From Nocardioides sp. 503 (GTDB lineage Bacteria > Actinomycetota > Actinomycetes > Propionibacteriales > Nocardioidaceae): a DNA stretch of 64,000 nucleotides. The notes below the pieces were generated by a model that was given only the letters and a program-made list of their open reading frames with translations, was not told the DNA's origin and did no database searches. The position numbers and the translations under genes are program-made. The DNA is taken from contig NZ_SPUI01000006.1 of assembly GCF_004522095.1 (NCBI RefSeq), forward strand, positions 124,001 to 188,000, in the 5' to 3' direction. Below, one piece after another: positions 45,490 through 54,520 of the stretch. Within the stretch, counting starts at the first letter, position 1. Each line of letters begins with the position of its first letter.

Positions 45490-47526
45490 ATGAGTGCACC
45501 GGAGGAGCAGCCCGAGCTGCTGCCGGGGATGGTGCGGGCGACCGTCAAGGCGTCGCAGGCCAAGGCGCGAGCCAGCCGGGCGCGCACGGTGGCCGCCGCG
45601 CCGGTGGCCGAGGTCGACCCCGTGGCGCGGGTGCTGGTGGACGTGCCGCTGGCCCACCTGGACCGCCCCTTCGACTACGCCGTGCCGGCCACGATGGACG
45701 ACGGCGTGCGTCCGGGGGTGCGGGTCAAGGTGCGCTTCGCGGGGCAGGACCTGGACGGCCTGGTCGTCGGGCGCGGCGCCACGTCGGACCACCTCGGGGT
45801 CCTGGCCCCGCTGCGCCGGCTGGTGAGCGCCGAGCCGGTCCTCTCGCCGGCGGTCGCGGCGCTGGCCGACGACCTGGCCGAGCGCTACGCCGGGTCGCGC
45901 TCCGACGTGCTGCGGCTGGCCGTCCCGCCGCGCCACGCCACCGCCGAGAAGGAGCCCTCGCCGCCGGCCCCTCCCGTCGGCGAGCTGCCGGCGGCGCCCG
46001 AGGGCTGGTCCGACCACCCCCTCGCCGGCGCCTACCTCCGCCACCTGCGCGAGGGCGCGTCGCCTCGCGCCGTGTGGGGCGCCGTGCCGGGCGCCGACTG
46101 GCCCGCCCTGCTGGCCCACGCCGCCGCCGAGACCTACGCCGGCGGCCGTGGGGTGCTGCTGTGCGTCCCCGACGGCAAGGACGTCGCCCGCCTCGAGCGG
46201 GCGCTGGTCGACCGCCTGGGGGAGGGCCACCACGTCGCGCTGACGGCGGGTCGGGGCCCCGCGGCGCGCTACCGCGAGTTCCTCGCGGTCAGCCGCGGCG
46301 CGCGGCGGATCGTCGTCGGCACCCGCGCGGCGGCGTTCGCCCCGGTGCACGACCTCGGCCTGGTCGTCCTCTGGGACGACGGCGACGACCTGCACAGCGA
46401 GCCGCGCGCGCCCTACCCCCACGTGCGCGAGACGCTGCTGCTGCGCGCCGAGCGTGAGGGGACGGCGGTGCTGCTGGGCGGCTTCGCCCGCAGCGTCGAG
46501 GCGGCCTACCTCACCCGCACGGGCTGGGCCCACGAGCTCGCCCCGGACCGCCCGGCGCTGCGGGGTGCGGTCACCGTCAGCGTCACCGGCGCCACCGAGT
46601 GGGAGCTCGACCGAGACCCCCACGCCCGCACCAGCCGGATGCCGCGCCAGCTCCACGACGCCGTGGGCAGGGCGCTGGAGCGAGGTCCGGTGCTGGTCCA
46701 GACGCCACGCCTGGGCTACGTCACCTCGCTGGCCTGCGAGCGCTGCCGCGAGCCGGCCCGGTGCACCGTCTGCCAGGGGCCGCTGGCCCTGGGCGGCCCC
46801 ACGGCGCCTCCGGCCTGCCGCTGGTGCGGCACCCCCGACGAGGCCTGGTCCTGCCGGGTGTGCGGCCACCGGGGGCTGCGCGCCCCGGTCCTGGGCGACG
46901 CCCGGACCGCCGAGGAGCTCGGGCGGGCCTTCCCGGGCGTCCGGGTCCTGACCTCGTCGGGCGACCGCGTCCTGGCCGACGTCGACGACGACCGCGCCAT
47001 CGTGGTGGCCACACCCGGCGCCGAACCGGTCGCCCATGGCGGCTACGCCGCCGTGGTCCTGCTCGACACCTGGCTGCTGCTCGGCCGCACCGACCTGCGC
47101 ACCGAGGAGGAGGCGCTGCGCCGCTGGTGCAACGCCGTGGGGCTGGTGCGCCCGGGTGGGGAGGCGCTCGTCGTGGGGGACCCCTCCCACCCCGCCATCC
47201 AGGCGCTGGTGCGGTGGGACCCGCCCGGCTTCGCCGAGCGCGAGTCCGTGCAGCGCCAGGAGGCCCACCTGCCGCCGGCCTCGCGGCTGGCGACGATCAG
47301 CGGCGACCCCGGCGCCGTCGACGACGCCGTGACCCTGCTGTCGGCGCCGGAGAGCGCCGAGGTGCTCGGCCCGGTCGACCTGAGCGACGAGGAGAGCCGG
47401 GTGGTGGTCCGGGTCCCGCGGGCACAGGGAGCCGCGCTCTCGACGGCCCTGCGCGAGCTGCAGCGGGTGCGCAGCGCGCGCAAGCTGGACGCCGTACGCA
47501 TCCACGTGGACCCCGTCAGTCTCTAG
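45490..47526 (+). CDS. priA: Primosomal protein N' (PriA), helicase-degenerate actinobacterial type
   Basis: Replication-restart protein homologue of 678 residues. The N-terminal DNA-binding domain (VLVDVPLAHLDRPFDYAVP) and the zinc-binding region (CERCREPARCTVCQG, CRWCGTPDEAWSCRVCGHRG) are kept. The ATPase motifs are not: where PriA has GVTGSGKT this protein reads GAVPGADWPALL, and the DEEH box is LWDDGDD. It is therefore probably unable to act as a helicase, as known for many actinobacterial PriA proteins. ATG at 45490. def follows after 29 bases. Confidence 0.93.
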   Translation: MSAPEEQPELLPGMVRATVKASQAKARASRARTVAAAPVAEVDPVARVLVDVPLAHLDRPFDYAVPATMDDGVRPGVRVKVRFAGQDLDGLVVGRGATSDHLGVLAPLRRLVSAEPVLSPAVAALADDLAERYAGSRSDVLRLAVPPRHATAEKEPSPPAPPVGELPAAPEGWSDHPLAGAYLRHLREGASPRAVWGAVPGADWPALLAHAAAETYAGGRGVLLCVPDGKDVARLERALVDRLGEGHHVALTAGRGPAARYREFLAVSRGARRIVVGTRAAAFAPVHDLGLVVLWDDGDDLHSEPRAPYPHVRETLLLRAEREGTAVLLGGFARSVEAAYLTRTGWAHELAPDRPALRGAVTVSVTGATEWELDRDPHARTSRMPRQLHDAVGRALERGPVLVQTPRLGYVTSLACERCREPARCTVCQGPLALGGPTAPPACRWCGTPDEAWSCRVCGHRGLRAPVLGDARTAEELGRAFPGVRVLTSSGDRVLADVDDDRAIVVATPGAEPVAHGGYAAVVLLDTWLLLGRTDLRTEEEALRRWCNAVGLVRPGGEALVVGDPSHPAIQALVRWDPPGFAERESVQRQEAHLPPASRLATISGDPGAVDDAVTLLSAPESAEVLGPVDLSDEESRVVVRVPRAQGAALSTALRELQRVRSARKLDAVRIHVDPVSL

Positions 47527-47543
47527 CCGTCCCCGGACCTCAC

Positions 47544-47549
47544 TAGACT
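47544..47549 (+). promoter_or_regulatory. Leaderless-type promoter of def
   Basis: TAGACT at 47544-47549, then six bases, then ATG at 47556, without a ribosome binding site. This is the strict spacing for a leaderless start. Confidence 0.6.
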
Positions 47550-47555
47550 GGCGGT

Positions 47556-48101
47556 ATGCCCATCCAGCCCATCCGGCTCTTCGGAGACCCCGTGCTGCGC
47601 AAGCCCGCAGTGGAGGTCGTCGACTTCGACAAGGAGCTGCGCCGGCTGGTCGAGGACCTCACCGAGACGATGCTGGACGCTCCCGGCGCCGGGCTCGCTG
47701 CTCCCCAGATCGGCGTCGGTCTCCGGGTGTTCACCTGGCACGTCGAGGGCGAGCTCGGTCACCTGGTCAACCCGTCCCTCGAGCTGTCCACCGAGCTCCA
47801 GGACGGGCCCGAGGGTTGCCTGTCCCTGCCCGAGCTGACCTACGAGTGCCAGCGCGCGCTCTCGGTGGTCGCGCGGGGCTTCAGCATGCACGGCGAGCCG
47901 GTCACGATCGAGGGCTCGGACCTCCTGGCCCGCGCCATCCAGCACGAGACCGACCACCTCGACGGGGTGCTGTTCATCGACCGCCTCGACACCGAGGCCC
48001 GCAAGGCGGCCATGCGCGAGATCCGTGAGTCCGAGTGGTTCGGGCTCGAGCGGCCGACGGTCAAGGTCAGCCCCCACGCGACCCGCGGGCTGGGCATCTG
48101 A
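47556..48101 (+). CDS. def: Peptide deformylase
   Basis: Iron/zinc hydrolase removing the N-formyl group from new proteins. The product is 181 residues. All three motifs are visible: GAGLAAPQIG, EGCLSLP (metal Cys) and QHETDHLDG (H130, E131, H134). HETDH replaces the common HEFDH. ATG at 47556 with a leaderless promoter. The stop shares a base with fmt, the enzyme that adds the formyl group, a classic pairing. Confidence 0.97.
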   Translation: MPIQPIRLFGDPVLRKPAVEVVDFDKELRRLVEDLTETMLDAPGAGLAAPQIGVGLRVFTWHVEGELGHLVNPSLELSTELQDGPEGCLSLPELTYECQRALSVVARGFSMHGEPVTIEGSDLLARAIQHETDHLDGVLFIDRLDTEARKAAMREIRESEWFGLERPTVKVSPHATRGLGI

Positions 48102-49081
48102 TGCGCCTGGTCTTCGCCGGCACCCCCGAGGTGGCCCTGCCCTCGCTCGATGCCCTGGCCGAGTCCGGGCACGAGCTGGTCGGCGTCGTCACCCGCCCCG
48201 ACGCCCCGTCGGGTCGCGGCCGACGGCTCGTCGCCAGCCCCGTGGCGCAGCGCGCCGAGGAGCTCGGGCTGCTGGTGCTCAAGCCCGACCACCCGCGCGA
48301 CCCGGACTTCCAGGCCGCGCTGCGCGCGCTCGAGCCCGACTGCTGCCCGGTGGTGGCTTACGGCGCGCTGCTGCCGCAGTCGGCCCTGGACATCCCACCG
48401 CACGGCTGGGTCAACCTGCACTTCTCGTGCCTGCCGGCCTGGCGCGGCGCCGCCCCCGTGCAGCACGCGATCTGGGCCGGCGACGAGGTCACCGGCGCGA
48501 CGACGTTCCGCATCGTCAAGGCCATGGACGCCGGCCCGACCTACGGCGTGATGACCGAGCGCATCCGCGACGACGACACGGCCGGCGACCTCCTCGGCCG
48601 GCTGGCCGAGGGCGGAGCGGGACTGCTCGTGGCGACCCTCGACGGCCTGGCCGACGGCTCGATCGTCGCCCGCGAGCAGGAGGAGGACGGCGTGTCGTTC
48701 GCGCCGAAGATCTCCGTCGAGGACGCCCGCGTCGACTGGGCCGTGCCCGGACACCTGCTCGAGCGCCAGATCCGCGCCTGCACCCCCGCCCCCGGCGCCT
48801 GGTCCCTCCACGAGGGCCAGCGGATCAAGATCGGCCCGGTGCTGGTGGTCGACGAGCAGCTGCCGCCCGGCGAGCTCGCGATCCGCAAGAGCCACGTCCT
48901 CGTCGGCACCGCCACCCACGCCGTGGTGCTGGGCCCGGTGCAGCCGTTCGGCAAGAAGCAGATGCCGGCCGCCGACTGGGCTCGCGGCGCCCGGCTCGAG
49001 TCCGGGGCGCGGCTCGGCGACGAGGCTCCGCAGGACGAGGCCGCCCACGACGCGGCCCACCACGACGGCCCGGACACATGA
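48101..49081 (+). CDS. fmt: Methionyl-tRNA formyltransferase
   Basis: Formylates initiator Met-tRNA using 10-formyl-THF. The product is 326 residues. N-terminal MRLVFAGTPEVALPSLDAL, the formyl-transfer motif VNLHFSCLPAWRGAAP and the C-terminal OB-like domain (PAPGAWSLHEGQRIKIG) are present. HFSCLP is a mild variant of HxSLLP. The last 20 residues form an acidic/His-rich tail (EAAHDAAHHDG). ATG overlaps the def stop; the stop overlaps the next ATG. Confidence 0.96.
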   Translation: MRLVFAGTPEVALPSLDALAESGHELVGVVTRPDAPSGRGRRLVASPVAQRAEELGLLVLKPDHPRDPDFQAALRALEPDCCPVVAYGALLPQSALDIPPHGWVNLHFSCLPAWRGAAPVQHAIWAGDEVTGATTFRIVKAMDAGPTYGVMTERIRDDDTAGDLLGRLAEGGAGLLVATLDGLADGSIVAREQEEDGVSFAPKISVEDARVDWAVPGHLLERQIRACTPAPGAWSLHEGQRIKIGPVLVVDEQLPPGELAIRKSHVLVGTATHAVVLGPVQPFGKKQMPAADWARGARLESGARLGDEAPQDEAAHDAAHHDGPDT

Positions 49082-49494
49082 GCCGGCCGGCCACCCCCGC
49101 CGACGTCGACGACATCTGCCGGAGCCTGCCGGAGGTGGAGCTCGGCACGTCCTGGGGCGACCGCCCGACCTACAAGGTGCCGGCCGGCGGCAAGGGCAAG
49201 GGGTTCCTGCTCTTCCGGGCTCCCCACAAGAGCGCCCTGGACCCCGAGACCGGCGAGCCCTACGACGACCTGCTCGTGATCATGACCCCGGGCACGGCCG
49301 AGAAGGAGGCGCTGGTCGCCGACCCCGACCTGCCGTTCTTCACCATCGACCACTTCCGGGGCTACGACGCGGTGCTGGTGCAGCAGTCCCGCCTGGGCGA
49401 GCTGACCCGCGACGAGCTCGCCGAGGTCATCACCGAGGCCTGGGCCTCCAAGGCCCCCACGACACTCGTGCGTCAGCACTTCGGCGATGCCTGA
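49078..49494 (+). CDS. MmcQ/YjbR-like DNA-binding protein
   Basis: Product of 138 residues of the MmcQ/YjbR family (CyaY-like fold, possibly DNA-binding): TSWGDRPTYKVPAGGKGKGF, LVADPDLPFFTIDHFRGYDA and the C-terminal ELAEVITEAWASKAPTTLV helix are typical. ATG at 49078 overlaps fmt by four bases, and the gene overlaps rsmB by eight, so it is translated in the fmt-rsmB run. Cellular role unknown. Confidence 0.85.
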   Translation: MSRPATPADVDDICRSLPEVELGTSWGDRPTYKVPAGGKGKGFLLFRAPHKSALDPETGEPYDDLLVIMTPGTAEKEALVADPDLPFFTIDHFRGYDAVLVQQSRLGELTRDELAEVITEAWASKAPTTLVRQHFGDA

Positions 49495-50866
49495 GACCCG
49501 GGGAGCCCGGCGTCCGCGCGGAGTCGCGCCCCGCCCCGAGGTCGACGCGTCGCGCCTGGCGGCCTACGAGGTGCTCAAGTCCGTCCGCGTCGACGGCGCC
49601 TACGCCAACCTGGTGCTGCCCGCCGTCATCCGCCACTACCGGCTGGACGCGCGCGACGCCGCCTTCGCGACCGAGCTGGCCTCGGGCACGCTGCGCCTGC
49701 GCGGCACCTACGACGCCATCATCGCCGCCTGCGCCGACCGGCCGCTGCGCAAGATCGAGGAGAAGGTCCTCGACGCGCTCCGCCTGGGCGCCCACCAGCT
49801 GCTCTCGATGCGGGTGCCCGACCACGCCGCGATCAGCACCTCGGTGACCCTGGTCCGCACCAAGGGCACCTCGGGCGCCGGCAACTTCGCCAACGCCGTG
49901 CTGCGGCGCGTCTCCGAGCACGACCTGGAGACCTGGATCGCCCGCGTGGCGCCGCCCAAGCCGCCCAGCCGCTACGCCGCCGTCGCGTTCAGCCACCCGG
50001 TGTGGATCGTCGACGAGCTGCGCAAGGCCGTCGGGGAGGCCGAGCTGCACGCCGTGCTGGCCGCGGACAACGTCGCCCCCAAGGTCACCCTCGTCGCCCG
50101 GCCGGGGCGCGCCACGGTCGCCGAGCTCCCCGGCACGCCGACGGCCTACTCGCCCTACGGCGTCGTGCTCGAGGGCGGTGACCCGGGATCGGTCCCGGCG
50201 GTGGCCGAGGGTCGCGCCGGCGTCCAGGACGAGGGCTCGCAGCTGGTCGCCGCGCTGATGGCCGCCGCGCCGATCGAGGGCGCCGACCGCCGGTGGCTCG
50301 ACCTGTGCGCGGGCCCGGGCGGCAAGTCCGCGCTGCTGGCGGCGCTGGCCGCCGAGCGCGGCGCCGGGCTGGTGGCCCTCGAGCGCCAGCACCACCGCTC
50401 GCGCCTGGTCGCGCGCAACCTCGAAGGGTCCGCAGGCGTCGTCGGCGTCGTCACCGGTGACGGCACCACGCCGCCGCTGCGGCCGGGACAGCTCGACCGG
50501 GTCCTGGTGGACGCCCCGTGCACCGGCCTGGGGGCGTTGCGACGCCGACCCGAGGCGCGCTGGCGGCGCAAGCCCGACGACCTCTTCACCCTGGTGCTGC
50601 TCCAGCGCCAGCTCGTGGCCGCCGCCATCGAGGCGACGCGGCCCGGGGGACTCGTGCTCTACGCCACCTGCTCCCCGGTGCGCGCCGAGACCGGCGACGT
50701 CGTCACCTCGGTGCTCCGCCTGCGCGACGACGTCGTCCTCGAGGACGCCCGGGCGCTGCTGCCCGACGTGCCGGACTGCGACGGCCCGCTGCCCGGGACG
50801 GTTCAGCTGTGGCCGCACCGCCACGGCACCGACGCGATGTTCATGGCGCTGTTCCGCAAGGTCTGA
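49487..50866 (+). CDS. rsmB: 16S rRNA (cytosine-5) methyltransferase RsmB
   Basis: SAM-dependent methylation of 16S rRNA C967 (E. coli numbering). The product is 459 residues: an N-terminal NusB-like RNA-binding domain (ARDAAFATELASGTLR) and a C-terminal Rossmann methyltransferase with CAGPGGKSALLAAL for SAM, VDAPCTGLGALRRRPE and YATCSP carrying the catalytic and helper cysteines. ATG at 49487 overlaps the preceding gene. fmt-rsmB-rpe synteny is common; here other genes separate rsmB from rpe. Confidence 0.95.
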   Translation: MPETRGARRPRGVAPRPEVDASRLAAYEVLKSVRVDGAYANLVLPAVIRHYRLDARDAAFATELASGTLRLRGTYDAIIAACADRPLRKIEEKVLDALRLGAHQLLSMRVPDHAAISTSVTLVRTKGTSGAGNFANAVLRRVSEHDLETWIARVAPPKPPSRYAAVAFSHPVWIVDELRKAVGEAELHAVLAADNVAPKVTLVARPGRATVAELPGTPTAYSPYGVVLEGGDPGSVPAVAEGRAGVQDEGSQLVAALMAAAPIEGADRRWLDLCAGPGGKSALLAALAAERGAGLVALERQHHRSRLVARNLEGSAGVVGVVTGDGTTPPLRPGQLDRVLVDAPCTGLGALRRRPEARWRRKPDDLFTLVLLQRQLVAAAIEATRPGGLVLYATCSPVRAETGDVVTSVLRLRDDVVLEDARALLPDVPDCDGPLPGTVQLWPHRHGTDAMFMALFRKV

Positions 50867-50870
50867 GCCG

Positions 50871-50876
50871 TAGGGT
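50871..50876 (+). promoter_or_regulatory. Leaderless-type promoter of the PolDom gene
   Basis: TAGGGT, then seven bases, then ATG at 50884. No ribosome binding site is visible in between. Confidence 0.5.
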
Positions 50877-50883
50877 CTGGGGC

Positions 50884-51849
50884 ATGGCCGCGAAGTCCCC
50901 GTCCCTCGAGATCGAGGTGGACGACCGGGTGATCCGGGTCAGCAACCCCGACCGGGTCTACTTCCCCGACAGCGGCGCCACCAAGGCCGACCTCGTCGAC
51001 TACTACCTCGCGGTCGGCCCGGGCATCGTCAACGCCCTCTACGAGCGGCCCTGCATGCTGCACCGCTTCCCCCGGGGCCTGGCCGGCGACAAGGTGCACC
51101 AGAAGCGCATCCCGCAGGGAGCGCCGCCCTGGCTCGAGACCGTCCGCCTGCACTTCCCCCGGTGGAACCGCACCGCCGACGAGCTCTGCGTCACCGAGCT
51201 GGGCAGCGTGATCTGGGCGGTGCAGATGTCCACCGTGGAGTTCCACCCGTGGAACAGCCGGCGCGCGGACCCCGAGAGCCCCGACGAGTGGCGCATCGAC
51301 CTCGACCCCGGCCCGCTCTCGGACTTCGCCCAGGTCAAGCGCGTGGCCCACGTGGCCCACGAGGTGCTCGACGAGCTCGGGGCCGTCGGCTACCCCAAGA
51401 CCAGCGGCGGGTCGGGCATGCACGTCTATGTCCGGATCCGGCCCGACCACGGGCACAAGGCCGTGCGCCGCGCCGCGCTGGCGTTCGCCCGGGAGGTGGA
51501 GCGTCGCGCACCCGACGACGTCACGACCACGTGGTGGCGCAAGGACCGGGACCCCCACCAGCTCTTCGTCGACTACAACCAGAATGCCCGCGACCACACC
51601 ATCGCGGCGGCGTACTCCGTGCGCGGGGTCCCCGACGCCCGGGTCTCGGCACCGATCCGCTGGGACGAGGTCGACGACTGCGACCCGCACGACTTCACGA
51701 TCTTCACCATGCCCGCGCGCTTCGCCGAGCTCGGCGACCTGCACGAGGGCATCGACGGCGACGTCTTCGACATCGCGCCGCTGCTCGAGTGGGCCGACCG
51801 CGACGAGCGGGAGGGCGAGGAGACGCCGGAGGAGCCGCCCGAGGACTAG
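50884..51849 (+). CDS. Stand-alone LigD-type primase-polymerase (PolDom / Prim-PolC-like)
   Basis: Archaeo-eukaryotic primase-superfamily polymerase of 321 residues, matching the polymerase domain of bacterial LigD. Motif I is RIDLDPG with metal-binding D139 and D141; motif II KTSGGSGMHVYVRI holds the nucleotide-binding SGGSGxH; motif III is LFVDYNQNARDHTIAAAYS with the third Asp. STVEFHPWNSR is also typical. No ligase or nuclease domain is fused, so it is of the free-standing actinobacterial type used in end joining, gap filling or excision repair. Ends 12 bases from a convergent gene. Confidence 0.92.
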   Translation: MAAKSPSLEIEVDDRVIRVSNPDRVYFPDSGATKADLVDYYLAVGPGIVNALYERPCMLHRFPRGLAGDKVHQKRIPQGAPPWLETVRLHFPRWNRTADELCVTELGSVIWAVQMSTVEFHPWNSRRADPESPDEWRIDLDPGPLSDFAQVKRVAHVAHEVLDELGAVGYPKTSGGSGMHVYVRIRPDHGHKAVRRAALAFAREVERRAPDDVTTTWWRKDRDPHQLFVDYNQNARDHTIAAAYSVRGVPDARVSAPIRWDEVDDCDPHDFTIFTMPARFAELGDLHEGIDGDVFDIAPLLEWADRDEREGEETPEEPPED

Positions 51850-51861
51850 CCGGTCGGCCCG

Positions 51862-53746
51862 TCAACGACGGCGCCGCACGACGTACGCCGCGCCGCCGCC
51901 GCGTCGCTCCGGCTCGGCGACCGCGACCATCCGCCCCCCGCGCAGGAAGCGGATCGCGGTCGCGGCCCCGATGTCGGAGGCGCTGGTCAGGCCGTCGCCC
52001 GAGGGCACCAGGTCGTGGCCGTAGGTGCCCTCGAGCAGCGGGCCGTAGCGGGCGATGAAGTCCGGCTCGGCGGTCACGGTCGCGGTGTTGCGCTGCGAGG
52101 CGCGCGGGGCCGCGATCGCGGCCGGCAGGCTCATGCCGCGGTCGAGGTGGTTGACCAGCATCTGCAGGACCGTGGTGATGATCGTCGAGCCGCCGGGGGA
52201 GCCGAGCGCGAGGTAGGGCCGCCCGTTCTTGAGGACGATCGTCGGCGACATCGACGAGCGGGGACGCTTCCCGGGCTGGATCCGGTTGGGGTCGGCGGCG
52301 TCGTAGACGGTCGAGAAGTCCGTGAGCTCGTTGTTGAGCAGGAAACCCCGACCGGGCACCACCATGCCCGAGCCGCCGGTCTGCTCGATCGTGAGCGTGT
52401 ACTCCACGACGTCGCCCCAGCGGTCGGCCACCGTCAGGTTGGTCGTGGAGATGTTCTCGGTGTCCTGCTCGGGGGCGCCGGCCTCGGTGGGTCCGCAGAC
52501 CCCGTCGTAGTCGCCGACGTCGCCCGCCGCGGTCGGCTTCGCGATGGCGGTGTCGCCGATGGCGCAGGCACGCTCGGCGGCGAACCTGTCGCTGAGCAGC
52601 CGCGCCAGCGGCACCTTCACGCGCCGCGGGTCACCGACGTACCTGCCCCGGTCGGCGAACGCCAGCGCGCTGGCCTCGAGGTAGTGGTGCAGCGCCTTCG
52701 CGTCGTCCATGGCGCGCAGGTCGTAGCGCTCCAGGATGTTGAGCGCCTCGCCCACCGTCGACCCGCCGCTGGAGGAGGGCGCCATCCCGTAGACGTCGTA
52801 GCCGCGGTAGCGGATCTTGGTCGGGCGCTGCTCGCGCACGCGGTAGTCGCGCAGGTCGCGGACCGAGAGGGACCCGCGCGGCACCGGCAGCGTGGTGCGC
52901 GGGCTCTTCGGCGGCCGCTGCACGGTGCGGGCGATCTGGCGTGCCAGGGGGCCGCGGTAGAAGCCGTCGCGCACGCCGAGGCGGCCGAGCCGCTCCAGGG
53001 TCCGGGCCAGGTCGGGGTTGCGGAACGTCGACCCGACGCGCGGCAGCCGTCCCTTCGGCAGGAACAGGCGCCGGGTGGCGGGGAACGCCTGGAAGCGCTC
53101 GCGGTTGTCGTCGGTCTGCTGGCGGAACGTCTGGTCCACGCGGAAGCCGTCGCGGGCCAGCTTGACGGAGGGGGCGAGCGCCCGGGGCAGCGACCAGCTT
53201 CCCCACTTGCGCAGGGCGCGCTGCCAGGTCATCGGGGTCCCCGGGGTGCCCACCGAGACGCCGCTCGTGACCAGCTCGGGAGTGAACGGGTAGGGGTCCC
53301 CGGTGGCCGGGTCGATGAAGGCGTCGCGCCGCATCCGTCGTGGCGCGGTCTCGCGCCCGTCGATGGTCTGGACCCGCTTGGTGCGCGCGTCGTAGTGGAC
53401 GAAGTAGCCGCCGCCTCCCACGCCCGCGCTGTAGGGCTCGGTCACGCCCAGGGCCGAGGCCATGGCGACTGCCGCGTCGGTCGCGTTGCCGCCACGGCGC
53501 AGGACGGCGAGGCCGACCCGGCTCGCGTAGGGGTCCACGCTGGACACGGCGCCGCCGTAGGCCCCGGCTCGTGGCCGTCTTCGCCGGTGGGCGGACGGGG
53601 GGACGGACGCTGGTGCGCGCGTCGCCGCCCTCGTCCGAGGAGGCGGTGGCCTGGCCTGTCGACGTGGCGGCGAGGCCGGCGGCCAGCGCGAACGCCGACA
53701 GCACGGCCAGCGGCCGGTGCAGTGGGCGCTGAGGGGTGGGGTTCAT
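51862..53746 (-). pseudogene. ggt: Gamma-glutamyltransferase with apparent frameshift near the N terminus
   Basis: A secreted gamma-glutamyltranspeptidase split over two frames. From ATG 53746 (GGGAGG upstream) a signal peptide and linker run to about 53566: AVLSAFALAAGLAATSTGQA then PPAKTATSRG. The enzyme body continues in another frame from about 53571: AYGGAVSSVDPYASRVGLAV, GGNATDAAVAMA and the autocatalytic Thr in ISTTNLTVAD, to 51862. Removing one base at the C4 (53562-53565) or G6 (53597-53602) run on the plus strand would join them. The body alone is an intact 561-codon frame from GTG 53547, but it would lack an export signal. Could be a sequencing error or a real mutation. Confidence 0.8.
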
Positions 53747-53781
53747 CGAGGTGCCTCCCGAGTGAGGTGCCGGCTGGTGAT

Positions 53782-53831
53782 GTGCGGTGCCCCACCCTGC
53801 CTGCCGCATGCGGGACTGTCGAGCACCGCAC
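53782..53831. promoter_or_regulatory. Nested inverted repeats between ggt and rpe
   Basis: GTGCGGTGC (53782-53790) and GCACCGCAC (53823-53831) are perfect 9-base arms; between them lies the palindrome CCGCATGCGG (53804-53813). The site is in the divergent promoter region and ends 15 bases before the rpe -10, so it could be an operator. Confidence 0.45.
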
Positions 53832-53845
53832 GCTTCGCCGAGCCC

Positions 53846-53851
53846 TAGGAT
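53846..53851 (+). promoter_or_regulatory. Leaderless-type promoter of rpe
   Basis: TAGGAT followed by exactly six bases and GTG at 53858; no ribosome binding site. Confidence 0.6.
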
Positions 53852-53857
53852 CCACCT

Positions 53858-54520
53858 GTGGGTATCCAGATCACGCCGAGCATCCTCAACGCCGACTTCG
53901 CCAGGCTCGGCGAGGAGGTCGCCCGCATCCCGGGCGCCGACTGGGTGCACGTCGACGTGATGGACAACCACTTCGTGCCCAACCTGACGCTCGGTCCGAC
54001 GATGGTCGAGGCGCTGGTGCGCTCCACCGACCTGCCGATCGACGCCCACCTCATGATCGAGGACGCCGACCGCAACGCCGCGGCGTACGTCGAGGCCGGA
54101 GCCGCGTCGGTGACCTTCCACGTCGAGGCGGCCAGGGCCCCGGTCCGCCTGGCGCGGGAGATCCGCGCGGGCGGTGCCCGGGCGAGCATGGCGCTGCGCC
54201 CGGCGACGCCGATCGAGCCCTACGAGGAGCTGCTGCCCGAGCTCGACATGCTCCTGATCATGACCGTGGAGCCCGGCTTCGGCGGCCAGAGGTTCCTGGA
54301 CCTGTGCCTGCCCAAGATCCGGGCGGCCCGGGCGATGCTCGACCGCCACGGCATCGAGACCTGGCTCCAGGTCGACGGCGGTGTCTCGCTGGAGACCATC
54401 GAGCGCTGCGCCGCGGCCGGGGCCGACACCTTCGTCGCCGGCTCGGCCGTCTACTCCGCCGACGACCCCGACCGCATGGTCGCCGAGCTGCGCGCCGCTG
54501 CCGAGGCTGCGCGCGCCTGA
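53858..54520 (+). CDS. rpe: Ribulose-phosphate 3-epimerase
   Basis: Interconverts ribulose 5-phosphate and xylulose 5-phosphate in the pentose phosphate pathway, supplying ribulose 5-phosphate for the riboflavin genes downstream. The product is 220 residues. Metal ligands are in WVHVDVMDNHFVPN, IDAHLMI and LQVDGGV. It starts with GTG at 53858 and is probably leaderless. The 205 bases after it, up to the convergent aldo/keto reductase, hold no recognisable gene. Confidence 0.96.
   Translation: MGIQITPSILNADFARLGEEVARIPGADWVHVDVMDNHFVPNLTLGPTMVEALVRSTDLPIDAHLMIEDADRNAAAYVEAGAASVTFHVEAARAPVRLAREIRAGGARASMALRPATPIEPYEELLPELDMLLIMTVEPGFGGQRFLDLCLPKIRAARAMLDRHGIETWLQVDGGVSLETIERCAAAGADTFVAGSAVYSADDPDRMVAELRAAAEAARA

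Noticed and set aside
42829..47505. A 1558-codon open frame on the minus strand, opposite the M4 protease and priA
   Set aside because: High GC leaves few stop codons in antisense frames; the translation is low-complexity Arg/Gly/Ala/Val with no domain, and the plus strand has clear genes.
52631..54349. Long minus-strand frame spanning the ggt signal peptide and the region opposite rpe
   Set aside because: Only the segment from ATG 53746 to about 53566 is meaningful (signal peptide and linker); the rest is shadow of rpe on one side and of ggt on the other.
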